Shown: positions 32,992 to 44,100 of the stretch, one piece after another | How positions within the stretch are numbered: position 1 is the stretch's first letter | How the letters are laid out: every line of letters starts with the position of its first letter | DNA from: Paraphoma chrysanthemicola | Taxonomy: Eukaryota; Ascomycota; Dothideomycetes; Pleosporales; Phaeosphaeriaceae | Direction: 5' to 3' | DNA: 64,000 nt | Assembly (NCBI GenBank): GCA_020744225.1 | Contig: JAGMWG010000003.1 | Coordinates: 930,001 to 994,000, forward strand | The notes under the pieces: model-generated | Databases searched by the model: none | Told to the model about the DNA's origin: nothing | The model's input: only the letters and a program-made list of their open reading frames with translations | Made by a program: the position numbers and the translations under genes

Positions 32992-35221
32992 TCATATAAT
33001 TGTTATTATTCGACGCTCATAGTTGTCTGGTTCGAATCCGTAAAACTCCTCGCAGTCGCCAGGACGAGGTTTCGGGTAATTTTCATCCCCATCCCAAGTG
33101 TGACAAATGTGCATAAACACCCCAACTCTTCGATATACATCGGTCGCCGAGCCGATAGACTCCAGAATCAGGCCGATTTTTCTACCTTCAAAGGCAGGAA
33201 CACCTCTTCTGTCATCCGAGTTATTCTCTCTGGAGCCTTCCTTGTAAGGTACGAAGCCCATCAGGAAGTGGTAATTATTCCGAACGACTCGGTAATCACT
33301 TCTGTAGTAACCTTCGTCCCACCATTCGTGATGCTCGAGTACATTCTGTTGTCTTTTCCGAATTTGACCCAGGGTTCTCCGCAACGGACCACATATGCGG
33401 ATCATGCCACTCGACACATTACCTATGGGATCATCTCCATTCAGAACAACAGCTGCATCCTCTATTTCTGCAGTGCGGTCAAAGTGTCCCAATACTCCGG
33501 GATATTGATCGAACAAGAAATCGATACCATCCCTCCTCCTTGAGGCCCAAGACCATGTAGGGGCTGAAAATAATGTAAACATCAGCGGCGGCGTTCAAGT
33601 AGGACTTTGGGAGGAATGACTGACCACCAGAGACTTGCAGATTATCCATGGATTCTGGAAGATAGCGAGGTTTATCGACGTACCACAACAGTTGTTCATA
33701 GATCCCCTTGCGCCAGAGCCCAGCAAGATACTCATCGTCGAACTCTCGGGCAAAATGTTTGGCTAGTCCAGACAAAGCAAGGAAACAATCCGATTCGTGC
33801 GTAAGTTGACACCTAGAGTATCTCTCAATCAGCTTCATCCAGCATTGATACTGGTTGGTCCACACAACGGAATGATCTGGAATCATCATCATTGTCATTT
33901 GTTCCACAACATAACGAGCGTCGAAAAGAAGGCTCTTGATCTTGAATGGTGTTTTGACGCCCCAGTGGTCCGGAGGTCCCGCCGACCTTTCAGACACTTC
34001 TCGTGGGATTCCGTCCGGAAAGTACTCACATGCCAAAAGCTCTGAGCACTCCCAGTGTAGCTGGTAGTCGAAGTAGATCGATCGTGGACTTAATAGTCGC
34101 TCTTGCAGAATCCAGCCTCGCAACATCATGGCCGACCTGTTCAGCGATGTGTAAATTGATGTCTGATAGATCCAGCATAATTGGTCATAGTTACTGCGCC
34201 GAACCCGCGCACACATGGGGTCATTGTATTTTGCATAACCGCTGCGATTAGTGAAGAGGCCCTCATCTGATCTTGCTGATTGCGATGCAGCTGCGACCCC
34301 TCCAATATTCAGGAGCGCATCCTCGTAAATGTAGCCCATATCCGCAATTTCGCGGGCTAAATCAGCAGGATCATCTTGAATGATGCAAAGCCTATCTATC
34401 CAGAGAAAGTCGATATCTAAGTCCTGGCAAAGCTTAATCGCATCCTGAAAGACCGTGTTTAATGAGAAGACGTCGATTTTGTCTTCCAGTTCGATCATGT
34501 TCAGCAGAGACAGACCCACTTGAGAGCCTTCTTGCCAACGATGTGTAAGTGTTGCGTATCGATAATCAGCACATGGCCTACGTCGATCCGGCGTGATCAG
34601 CCGTATGTTGTGTTTTCGATTGGCCGATATCAGGCGTGTCGGTACACAATAGTCCTTGACGCTAGAGACACGAAGCGGCGCATTGCAAAGCTCGTGGTTA
34701 TTCAAGCAATTGCTCATCCACTTACTTATCAGAGACATGGTTGTGTGGTCTCGAGTGTTTGCCGGGCGTAGGTGTTGAATCATAAGTGGTGCGATTTTCT
34801 CCGGGCACATCCCTTCTTTATATACTGGCTCTACCATGAGCAACAGGCTGACAAAACGATCCTTGCTGAGGTCATTGTCGTCAAGGCCCAGCCACAATCT
34901 CATCTCGCTCATGCAAGGGTTCGGAACAGGTCCGTAATGCGGTCTATCGTGTCCCGGAAACATGAGTAGCGCGAGCACATATGTATGGTCACGCCAAGCC
35001 TGTTGATTAGCCCGCTCGAGCCAGTCGTGCAAGCGATAACAAATGCGGCAGCCGCTTAGTACGGAATCGGAGATGTCTTTGAAGTGGAATTTTTCTGAGT
35101 GCACGTCGCCAGGTTCTGAAGGTTGTTCAAGAACATTTCTGCATCGAGCGCAAATCGTTCCATCGATAATTGGGACGAGGGGCAGCTTGCCTCTAGCTAC
35201 CAAGGACAGGTTCTGATCCAT
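32992..35221 (-). CDS. HET-domain protein, right member of HET-2EXR-HET trio
   Basis: Protein of about 722 residues. Exons (minus) are 35221-33625 and 33563-32992; the intron has a GTCAGT donor and a TTTCAG acceptor. The N-terminus carries CARC and CRIC Cys pairs. HET blocks are YATLTHRWQEGSQVGLSLLN, IDFLWIDRLCIIQDDPADL and MGYIYEDALLNIGG. These are followed by LRGWILQERLLSPRSIYFDY, WECSELLACEYFPDG, CFLALSGLAKHFA and the C-terminal APTWSWASRRR. It is similar in layout to the HET gene at 29386-31577 but with one intron instead of two; the QERLLSPRS region, split by an intron there, is continuous here. Both genes converge on the 2EXR gene. HET function in incompatibility is known for the family; this member is uncharacterised. 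Confidence 0.87.
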
Positions 35222-35622
35222 TTATCAGAACGTGTTGTGATATGTTTCTGGTGTATCATAGACCTCAGCAGGCGGGCAACGTAAGCGTCTACGTGTTCGG
35301 TTGTGTGCAAGTTTAATGATCCAAAGCAGGAAGCGTAATATGCGATGAGATATGGACAAAAGAGGAAAACGAACACGGACGCAGAGTCCTGGCCGTCTCC
35401 GTGCATGTGAGTATTGATGGCAAGTGCTCGAACGCTTTAAGCAGGGAGCAGTTGCGCGGCTCTTGGCAGCCTTCGGCCAGCCAATGAATGACCTGCATAC
35501 CACGAACGAGCAGTGCGCAAGCAGCCAGTTTTCCTGTCGCCTAACATAACTTTCAAAGAGCTTGTATGCGTCAATAATGATAGCCTCTTCTATGTTGCTC
35601 GCAAACACTTCATAAAATAGGT
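35222..35622. other. Intergenic
   Basis: About 400 bases upstream of the right-hand HET gene and downstream of the hydrolase gene. No supported element. Confidence 0.45.
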
Positions 35623-36697
35623 CTACAGCCTCGCTCCGCCGCCTCCCACCTCCTTCAACCACTCCCCAATCACCCTCGCACACTCCTCGGGCGCCTCCTC
35701 GGCACCGAAATGCCCAATCCCCTTACCCAGCCCATGGTTTCTAATCTTCACCCCATCAGCCGCCCACTCCTTCCACACCCCTCCGGACTCAAAATCATAC
35801 CGGCTCCCGATGAAGTCTGAACTATAAATCAACAACAGCGGCTTCTCAATCTTCCTCCCCGCCTTCTGATCCTCCTCCTGTGCCTCTAGGTCCGTCGTCG
35901 CGCCATGTTTATAGTCTTCGTTACTCGCCTCAATCACTGACTCCTGTTCGAAGAAACCGCCATACACCGAGAGAGCGTCGTCTGCGTTTAGCGAAGCTTG
36001 ACTAGTCGAACTTTTGCCTGACCAGCGCAGAATACATTCAGTGCACCATTTTGCGCCGCCGTACGCTTTGATCATGCGCGTTGCGAGCGGGGCGTCGGCG
36101 AGAAATGGCCAGTGGAAGTAGCCTACGGCTTCCTTTGCGGCTTGGGCGGGCGAGACGAAGTGTTGCCATTGCGCGGAAGTGGGGACAATGTCGATGAGAC
36201 AGACTCCGAGAATATCTATGCCTTCATGGCCGCTGACTACGAGGCGATGAGAGACGCGAGCACCACGGTCGTGGCCGATGAGATAGACAGGGATGGCGCT
36301 GCTGGAGGAGCCGCTTGTTGTGCGCTTCACTTCGGTCTTAAGTGCAGATAGTACCGCGTTACCAACGCTGAGTTTGTCGTTTTGCGAGATGGGAGGACTA
36401 CCTCCGTAACCAGGAAGGTCTGGAGCAAAGATTGGTGCGTCCTTGGGAAGGAGGGGTATGAGATGGCGCCACCTAAGAGAGGTCAGGAGTCGTGCATGGT
36501 TGAAGCAGTTAAGGGTGTGCTCACATGTACGCTGACTGTGGATAGCCATGAAGCAAGACGAGGATTGGGTTCTTCTCAGATACCGAGCTCAGATTTCGAC
36601 TGTAGCATGCGACCTCCTCCTTATTCACGACCGTCTTCGTCAAGCCGAGGCTACTGAGTTTGTCATCCTGAATTCTGAGCGAGTTTGTAGAAGCCAT
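35623..36697 (-). CDS. Alpha/beta hydrolase with Asp nucleophile (epoxide hydrolase / haloacetate dehalogenase-like)
   Basis: Cytosolic hydrolase of about 340 residues. Exons (minus) are 36697-36525 and 36472-35623; the junction creates QSAYMWRHLIPLLP. Visible family elements are VLLHGYPQSAYMW (oxyanion loop) and APIFAPDLPGYGGS. The nucleophile elbow is VYLIGHDRGARVSHRL, where Asp replaces the usual Ser; this is typical of soluble epoxide hydrolases and haloacetate dehalogenases. A C-terminal GIGHFGAEEAPEECARVIGEWL supplies the catalytic His. A segment rich in charged residues (EAQEEDQKAGRKIEK) is inserted before the last strands. Reaction: hydrolysis through a covalent alkyl-enzyme ester, either of an epoxide or a C-halogen bond; the sequence alone does not decide which. 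Confidence 0.87.
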
Positions 36698-37037
36698 TGC
36701 TGCACGAATTTGCTTGCGACTAAAGGTTCAGATTGGTGGCTGTCGTCGACTACGTTCTTGAACTGTTTCAATATATGGCGGGATATCCTAGAGAGTAATC
36801 GTGGTCGGCTACATGCAGCTTGATGGAGCGCATTTCTAATCTGACCGCTTCAGGATGACGTAAACGTACATCACGTGCCCGGCAAAACTCGGTACACCTG
36901 TGGTGCAATTGAATGGTGCAAACATGCGATATATCTTGCGACTGCTGAAGACCTCATGCTCTTACCAAAGCCAGTAAATTGGAGTTGAAAACGCCGTCGC
37001 TATGCCAGAAACAATATCACAAGGGCTGGTACGTGGA
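36698..37037. other. Intergenic
   Basis: About 340 bases between the SOF1 stop and the hydrolase start, on the same strand; probably the hydrolase promoter. Nothing specific seen. Confidence 0.4.
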
Positions 37038-38423
37038 TCATTGTTCCCTCGCCAACACCATCTTCTCCCGCTCTGCTTTCCTCCGGGTCTGACCTTTCTT
37101 TGTGTGTCTCCGCTCATTCTCTTCCCTCCTCTTGATAGCCTTGAGCTCCTCGCCCTTGATCTCGCCAGCCTTCTTGACCGTCTTCGGAATATGCCTGTGT
37201 CTCGCGATGCGCTTGATCTCAGGCATGTGCTTGTATCGCTCCTTGAGCGCTTCATCATACTGCAACTTCTGCTGTAAAGCAAAAGATTTGACGCCTTGCC
37301 TCTCAGAAGCCCTCGCACGCCAGAGACGCACATTGCCGTCGTCCGAGCCGCTAAGAACATAGTTATTGTCTGGCGACCAGGCGACCGAGAAGACTCGTTG
37401 CATGCGTTTCGTGTGGTAGATATCACGGGAGTGCCCTTTCTGTCGCTCCCAGAGGCGGACTGATCTGTCGTAGGAGCCAGTGACGAGCTCTTCACCCGTT
37501 GGGCTGAACTCGACGCTCATTACCGCTGCGACGTGACCTTTGAGTACTTGCAGAGCACGCTTCATATTTCGCATGTCGAATATCTAGCTTTGTCAGTGAC
37601 GCTCAACACGAGACGGAAGTCTACTTACGTATGTATTGTGGTCTTCGTTGGCAACCGCGAAATTGTAAGCCTCCATTGGATTCCACGCTATGCAATTCGA
37701 GGCGAAGTTGAGGACGGTACGATGCAGGGGCATGCTCGTACGAAGGTCGTATAGTATGACTGCGCGATCTGTGGCGCAGGTTGCTAGGATTGAGGTTTCT
37801 GTTTGGTTGAAAGAGACGTGATTGATGGTGTCGATGGCTGACGGCCAGACGAGAGTTTGCACTGGTGCTCCAGACGTGCGCGTAGTATCGTAGATAGACA
37901 CCGTACTTGATGCCGCGGCGAATGAGGGTAGTGATCGATGGTGCGACACGGATGTGAAGGCTGCGTTGCCGTGCCAGGTCGCTTTGGGCGCAGTCTTAGA
38001 GGCTTGCGAGTACGGCTCGAACAACTGTATTTGCCGGTCCGAACCGCATGTGATGAGTTTTTTGTCTCTTGTCCAGCACATCCCCTTGACCAGATTCTCG
38101 TGCGCCTGTGCCTGCCACTTCTCTGCTCTGCTGGTGAAGTCCCAGACCTTGACCACGCCATCACCACTGCCACTTGCGAAATGCTCGAGCGAGTTGGGGT
38201 CCTTGGCAAAAGAGTATACACCGTCCACATGTCCCGGTTCGAAGTCGCCTATAAAGGGCTGCGCAAACATGCGCTCGACCTTGGTCGCATTGAGGGCGCG
38301 GGTGTATTCGCGTGCTCGTTCGAACGGGTGCTGGTTGGGGTCGAGATTGCGTGTGACCTTTTGCACGCTCGATCCTGGAGCCTGCGCCGATGAGGCCGAT
38401 CGGCTGAGGGCCTTGATCTTCAT
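37038..38423 (-). CDS. SOF1: U3 snoRNP WD40 protein Sof1 (DCAF13 ortholog)
   Basis: Nucleolar WD40 protein of about 446 residues required for 18S rRNA processing in the small-subunit processome. Exons (minus) are 38423-37629 and 37583-37038, phase 0. The N-terminal extension MKIKALSRS and NLDPNQHPFERAREYTRALN is the conserved Sof1 start. Several WD repeats follow, with endings such as VVKVWDF, IQLFEP, VSIYD, AVILYDLR, YIFDMRN, VRLWERQ and VRLWRAR. The C-terminal Sof1 domain is RHRHIPKTVKKAGEIKGEEL followed by a basic tail (KKGQTRRKAEREKMV). The splice junction falls inside the EDHNTY|IFDMRN repeat and restores it exactly. It is divergent from the eL27 gene. Length equals the usual 440-490 residues. 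Identity is secure. Confidence 0.96.
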
Positions 38424-38670
38424 TGCGGGCGGTTCTGGCGTGCGATATGCGCCAACACGATGTCGCGAACTTTTTGTTAGAGACGCCAAAAGTTCAAAGG
38501 CGGCGAGTGGGGCTGTCCAATGAGAAGCCGCCGCGCTAGCGTCGTTTTTCCTGGTCGGGGCTCGCTTCCTCTTTTCGCCGGCCCACAACGAAGCTGGCGC
38601 ATTTTCAAGACAACGACAACCTCGAACTCCACGACCACTAACCCGACTACCAACCCGGACGACAGCCACA
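38424..38670. promoter_or_regulatory. Divergent SOF1 / eL27 promoter
   Basis: Only 247 bases separate the two start codons, so both genes must use this region. It contains a CCAAT box at 38517-38521. I looked for the yeast-type PAC and RRPE elements and did not see them. Confidence 0.6.
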
Positions 38671-39282
38671 ATGAAGTTGTGAGTGCCCCGAATCCTCCGC
38701 ACGAGTTATCATGGGCTGCGAACGGCATATTTCGAGGGCTCTTGGTGCGCCGAGATGCCCTCCAATATCTGCATCACCGCGCCGCGACAGACACGCATAC
38801 GACAGTACAGCTGCTAACATGCTCTTTACAGCCTCAAGGTCGGACGCGTTGTCATCATCACCCGGGGCCGCTATGCCGGCAAGAAGTGTGTGATCATCTC
38901 ACCACTCGACAACGGCACCAAGTCGCATCCCTTCCCCCACGCCCTTGTCGCCGGCATCGAGCGCTACCCATCCAAGGTCACCCGCCGCATGTCAAAGAAC
39001 AAGCAGGCCAAGAAGAGCAAGGTCAAGCCTTTCGTCAAGCAGGTCAACTGTATGTGGGAGTGAGAAACTGCTGCAGAGGACATGTGCTGATATACGCCAG
39101 ACACCCACCTGATGCCCACCCGCTACACCATTGAGCTCGACAACCTGAAGGGCGTGCTCGCCACCGACACATTCAAGGAGGTCTCGCAACGGGAGGAGGC
39201 CAAGAAGACAGTCAAGAAGGCATTCGAGGAGCGATACCAGTCGGGCAAGAACAGGTGGTTCTTCACTCCCTTACAGTTCTAG
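38671..39282 (+). CDS. RPL27: 60S ribosomal protein eL27
   Basis: Large-subunit ribosomal protein, 135 residues. Exon 1 (38671-38678) is only eight bases and encodes Met-Lys plus two bases of a Phe codon; exon 2 is 38832-39049 and exon 3 is 39101-39282. The joined protein begins MKFLKVGRVVIITRGRYAGK (KOW motif) and continues with KSHPFPHALVAGIERYPSKV and NYTHLMPTRYTIEL. It ends KNRWFFTPLQF, the invariant C-terminus of eL27. The long first intron (153 bases) right after the start codon is usual for fungal ribosomal-protein genes and may carry transcription or splicing control. Stop TAG is at 39280-39282. The neighbouring divergent gene SOF1 also serves ribosome production. Confidence 0.97.
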
Positions 39283-40027
39283 GCTTTCCTTGGGTTTACG
39301 GGCTAGGGCGCAGACAGGCATGATTTGACACGCGTGGACATCCTGCAATGAGCATGTCGGTGGATTAGCATTGGGTGGACAGAGCCCAGAAAAAGGCCTG
39401 CCACCCGGGCGTGTACTTCGGCTTGAAAATGAAAGCATGAAACTCCGGCGACGGGATCAATTCACGACATTCACGATTGTCTACCTCCGCTCATCTTCTC
39501 CCTATGCGTCACCCTCCTGCTGTAATGCTTGATATGCATGAGCGTTTAATTCTCGCCTGGCATGTCGCTAATGCGTGAAGTCGCCTGGCCACTTTAGGTA
39601 TGCGCCCACCAAACGACATGTCCCGAAGTCGCCCGATCATCATGACGATAAGGACATGTGAAAGTTCCGTTTGTCCTCGCGGCGACTTGTGAATTTACAT
39701 CATGCTTGTCATCACAATGAAATTAACTCGGAGGTGCTCATAACATGTGAATTATCGATGTCACCTTGGTCCGTGGTGAGACCTCAATCGCAGCAGAAGT
39801 GAACTACGAAATGCCGACATCAGTTGGCTCGTGGTAGCACCGTAATCGCACCAAAAGACAATCATGAAATGAATCAAGCGCATTGAAGAAACTGGTTGTA
39901 TAGTCATTAATCGATCTATCCGTATGCTAGCCTAATAGGAATCTGCGACGAGTCGCGTAAAACCATCGTACCATTGCCCACAGGCTATTGAAAGAAAAGT
40001 GAAAGGTATCTAGAGAAAAGCAAAAAC
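39283..40027. other. Intergenic between convergent genes
   Basis: About 745 bases. Two diverged 41-base stretches, beginning near 39774 and 39828, both run from GTGGT through AATCGCA to GAAATG, with about 70 percent matching by eye. This may be an old tandem duplication, but the match is weak. No gene seen. Confidence 0.4.
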
Positions 40028-40339
40028 TCAATCATCCTCCAAGGAAGCACCCTTTTCCAAGCCCGATATAAAGCGAACTTTTGAATCCTTCCTGCGATCA
40101 GAATCGGGGTGCTTCAAGATGCCGTCCGGACTCTGCGAAGAAGTACAACTTCTAGCACTGAGAATATCTTGTAGTAAGGGATCTTGAGACTGCGCAACGC
40201 CCAGTTTGCGCTTTCCAAGCTTCGAAGGTCCAGCCGTATTGTCTGCGTTTGGTGGAGGGAAATTGTGCAACAAAGGTTTAGAGGATTTAGTCTTGGAACC
40301 AGAAGGCCGATTAAGGTCACCGGCATTCTACTGTTTCAC
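40028..40339 (-). other. Possible alternative 3' exon of the CAP20 gene
   Basis: The reading frame of CAP20 stays open for 100 codons beyond its TAG, down to a TGA at 40028-40030. A 48-base intron (40339-40292, GTGAAA donor, CCAAG acceptor, CTTAAT branch-like site) would remove the TAG in phase. That would add 87 residues, from TKSSKPLLHNFPPP to EKGASLEDD. The added segment is Ser/Lys-rich with acidic ends and looks coding. The junction is inferred from sequence only, and the donor is not strong. Confidence 0.45.
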
Positions 40340-41190
40340 CTGGTCGGCCTTCTCGCTGACCTTCTCACTGGCTGTCTGCTTGCTCTTGTTCCAGTAGTCA
40401 AGGAACACAGTGCAGCCGTCCTGGATGATCTTGAGCTCGGTGCTAATGACGGCAAGACCTCCCCGGACGAGACCATTGCGGTGCGCCGTCCTCTCGTACT
40501 GCTCCTGCCAGGTACCAGTGAGGTAGTTGAAAGGAGCGAAGGCGTAGCCTCTGAGCACGCTGGTCTCCTCCCTGACAACGGGCACGTACGTCTCGAACTT
40601 GGACAGACCGCTGTCACCGAGCTCGTCGGCCTTGGTCAGATATGGCCGTGCAACGGAGTACGGGCGCTGGAGGTATGGGTGGAAGGGTGCAACGACGCTC
40701 TGGTAGGTGTTGGAAGCGAGGTTCAGTGTGCTGGCGCCAAGCTGGGTGTTCTTGAGTGTCTCAACGGTGTCATGAACGACCGGGTACGACTGGAGATGCT
40801 AGTGGAAGATTAGCATGTGTTACCGTTGGGGGCATATGGGGGCGTGGGATGATTGGGCAGGAGGAAGACGCCGGTGTGCATCGTGATAGGAAGACGCCGT
40901 GTAACTGGTCGATGGATATTGACCATTCCAAGGCGCCATTCCGCCCCGCTTCGGATATCGCAGTGACGGTGGGTTGTGTTTCACCTCACGATACCCGTTG
41001 CTCAAATTCCTTGTGAACAAGAGTTTGGCAGCGTGCTAAGAGCAAGGGATGCAAGTCTGTGTAAAAGAGTGGTACATACCGAAAGAGCCCTCGAGCGCGG
41101 CGTCTCGCCGTTAGTCAACGGAGCACTGTCGTTGGTCATATCGCCGTTCGTCTGAGGTGATGTCGTGTCTTGAGTTGCGTGAGGTGTCAT
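40328..41190 (-). CDS. Perilipin-like lipid-droplet protein (CAP20/MPL1 family)
   Basis: Protein of 193 residues in two exons: 41190-41080 and 40798-40328 (minus), separated by a 281-base intron. The N-terminus is hydrophilic and rich in Thr, Asn and Pro. Exon 2 begins HLQSYPVVHDTVETLKNTQL and includes LASNTYQSVVAPFHPYLQRPY, YLTKADELGDSGLSKFETYVP and YNWNKSK-like DYWNKSKQ, matching fungal CAP20/perilipin proteins. In other fungi these coat lipid droplets and support appressorium turgor and virulence (established for the Colletotrichum and Metarhizium members). The family length is about 180-200 residues, so the TAG at 40328-40330 gives the standard product. An in-frame extension beyond this stop, described separately, could give a longer isoform. 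Confidence 0.9.
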
Positions 41191-44100
41191 GAGCGAATGT
41201 CGCTAGAAATGTGCAGTCTGTTGTGGAAGCGCGTGTGAGTGTAACTTGCTTGGAGAAAGCAGAGTGTGGGAGAACAGCACAAGATAACGTGAGAAGGGGT
41301 CTTGTCCCAACATACCTTATTATATGCAAGCACGTCCCGGCCTTGCGCGATGATGTACGTGTCTGGGTGATTGGAGCAAAGACCTTACCTGAAAGCGGCG
41401 CTGGCGAAAGGGCAGGTGAATGGCATGTGAAAGTTGGCTAACAGCCTTATCGATAAGACCAGGGCTGTGACGCACCTGGCCTGCTTGTGCCTCCAAGCGA
41501 ACGCTCTTGCCTGCCGCTGGCGATCACCAGTCGTTCGTCTGATCTCTCCTGAGCTTGCAGACAGGCGTGCGTCACACAAGTCGCGATAGCCTCAGTTCCC
41601 CGCACGCTCTCTGCACTCTGCAAACAGGCGCATCGCCCTCGTCGCAGCATTGCGCATTGAGTTGACGTCTCTGCCTGCAAGGCGCGCGCCTGGCATGTGA
41701 AAGAAGCATTGGCCACTCAATTGTCGCGATAAGAGACGCATGTTCATCCCCGTTTTTGTGACCCTTCTTGCAACTTTCTTTAGACCAGGGAGGTAACCCA
41801 ATGGACGAGCTTGCCGAGTGCGCAGTACCGACTCTTCCGGTAGGTGGTTTTGCAAGCGCGCATTCGCCATCGCAGCAGGCGCGGACCGAAAGCCTGTATT
41901 GCTGTTGGGAGTGGATCTAGAGCAACCATGACAGAATGTTTGCAACATTCCGTACCCATTACACGTTGCCACTCCATTTGGCTCTTGGGCACGATCTGAT
42001 CGGTGCCATGAAGGTTCATAAGTACATTCCATCCCGTTCAACTTGCTGCAGTCAGTAAGCGTGATAACACAGTCGGCTTGACCCATTCTTCTGGCCCGTG
42101 GGGTTTATTGTGCCAATACTCGTCATTCGATGATTAAAGTGAATATTCGTATCACCACGGCGCTTCTCCTCCTGCCATGGTTCCCCTCATTGTCGTCTTC
42201 GCTCCATTGGCTTCCTCACCCTTATCGGTCACAGAAATGCAGTTCGTCAGACGTGCCGCAGTCGTACAATGCATGGCGTAGCGTTGCGCTGCATATGCGT
42301 CAACGTAAAACGGTCGCGAGTGTTGTTGAGAACGTTCGGGTTCCCAGAAAGGCAATCTGATGGCGGTCGTAGCATGTGAATGTGGATCTCTGGTGCGGGA
42401 CCCCTGACCCATGTGTACAGCAACCGGATGCCGACGTTTCGGCGCCTGGAATACGTGCCGCGGCGAGTCGTGATTCGTGCAACCACCAGTCGCTGTTGAG
42501 CGCGCTGATTCAGCCATGGCTTGGTGTTGCGGCTGAGGAACCTCATCTCAGGAAATCCTACACCACACCGCGACTGGTGACCTGAAAATTCTCACGAATC
42601 AGAAGCAGCCGAGCTTCACGTTTCGGAGCCGCGGCGCGGTGATGCCACCGAGAGCCTCGACACTCGGTATCGTGGTACCAAGCCGGCGAAGCTGCGGGAA
42701 GGAAGCCTTCACGCCACGATGGCATGGGCATCGAGGGCGCTTTCACGTGCCAATGCACGCTTGCTGCTTGACAGCTACGCGAACATGCTTTGTATCGCTG
42801 ATCGACGTTTTCGTTGAGGTACGACATGTTGGCTAAGTCTCTGGCCATTGACGACATCTGACGAGCGGTGGAACTGCTTTGCCTTGGCCTTGGCCAGGAC
42901 GCCCCAGAAGCCGGATCGAATTGTCACATCATTTGCTCACTGCCTACGGATCGCCGCGGTACAGGACGACCTGATCGTACAAGAACACGCCAATTGCGAA
43001 GCAGAGCTCATTTGTTTATGACATGGCCGGATTGCCTGGCCCTGAGAAGGCACGGCCTGGTAAATTTCCCGCATCGCGCCTATCAGAACCTCGACGCGGA
43101 GGTTACCTTGACAGAGGCATGATGTGCATACTAAATGCTACTACAGTGTTTAAATGTGGGTATAATCTACAAGCTGACCAGGGAGGTGTGACCTCTGTAA
43201 CGGGCGCTCAAGATAGGCACTGCCAGGTTGACCGTTCTGAGGAAGTGCAATGCATTCCCAGAGAGTATGGTCGTCTAGCTACTGTACTGGAGCGCCTACC
43301 ACATCTATCATTGTTCAAGGAATCGCTTATGCTGATACCCAAATCGTGCGAGCACAGATTAGAGTGTACCCGCCTCTGTCATTCAAGTCAGTCGTAGGTG
43401 TATCACTAGCGTTCCTTTGGCTACGTTCGCTTGGAAAACATTGTTAATTTCGGGTAGAGAAATATGTCGTTTCCATAACAACGATAGCATCACTTTTGCC
43501 GTTCGACTTCCTAGACCTTGTCGCTTCGAAGTTGCCACGCACGGATTCTGCATCTTCAACAAGGGCGTGTGTACACTGCCGCTCTCCGTTTCCACCAAAG
43601 GAACCATTCAGAAAGAGATTTACAACTGTAGAGGTATCGTTTATTGACGTGTTAGTAGAAAAACTCCTCAAAGCAGCCATGGCGGAGTGCCCTATCTGTA
43701 CCTTATGCTGGCATTATCTACAGTCACAACCGAAAAACGAGGTAACACATTCAAGGAAGTGGGCCCCTTCGAACATCCCTAGAGCCAGTGCTGTACACGA
43801 AGCTTCGACATCAACCACTTTGAGAGTCAGGGAATAAGGCTCATCCAATCTTCCTAAAAATTCCGACAGTAAAAGAAGACGCTTGATGCGTCCCTTTATG
43901 GAACTACCAAACACCTTGCCACTGCCGGGAAAACATCGCTAACACCTCGAACTATGTTCAATTGTATACCCTGGACATTCTGGCTCGCGAACTGCGACTC
44001 GACGGTTGTCCCGCAGTAAAAGCTCATGGAGCCCATCAATTCTGCTTGCAGGACTTCTCATTCGAAGTTGTGCACCCTTTTCAAAATCATGAAGACTACT

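Noticed and set aside
39774..39868. Two similar 41-base stretches suggesting a tandem repeat
   Set aside because: Match is only about 70 percent by eye and may be chance; mentioned but not called as a repeat.
40184..40813. 209-codon plus-strand open frame
   Set aside because: It is antisense to the conserved CAP20 exon, which explains the sequence fully.
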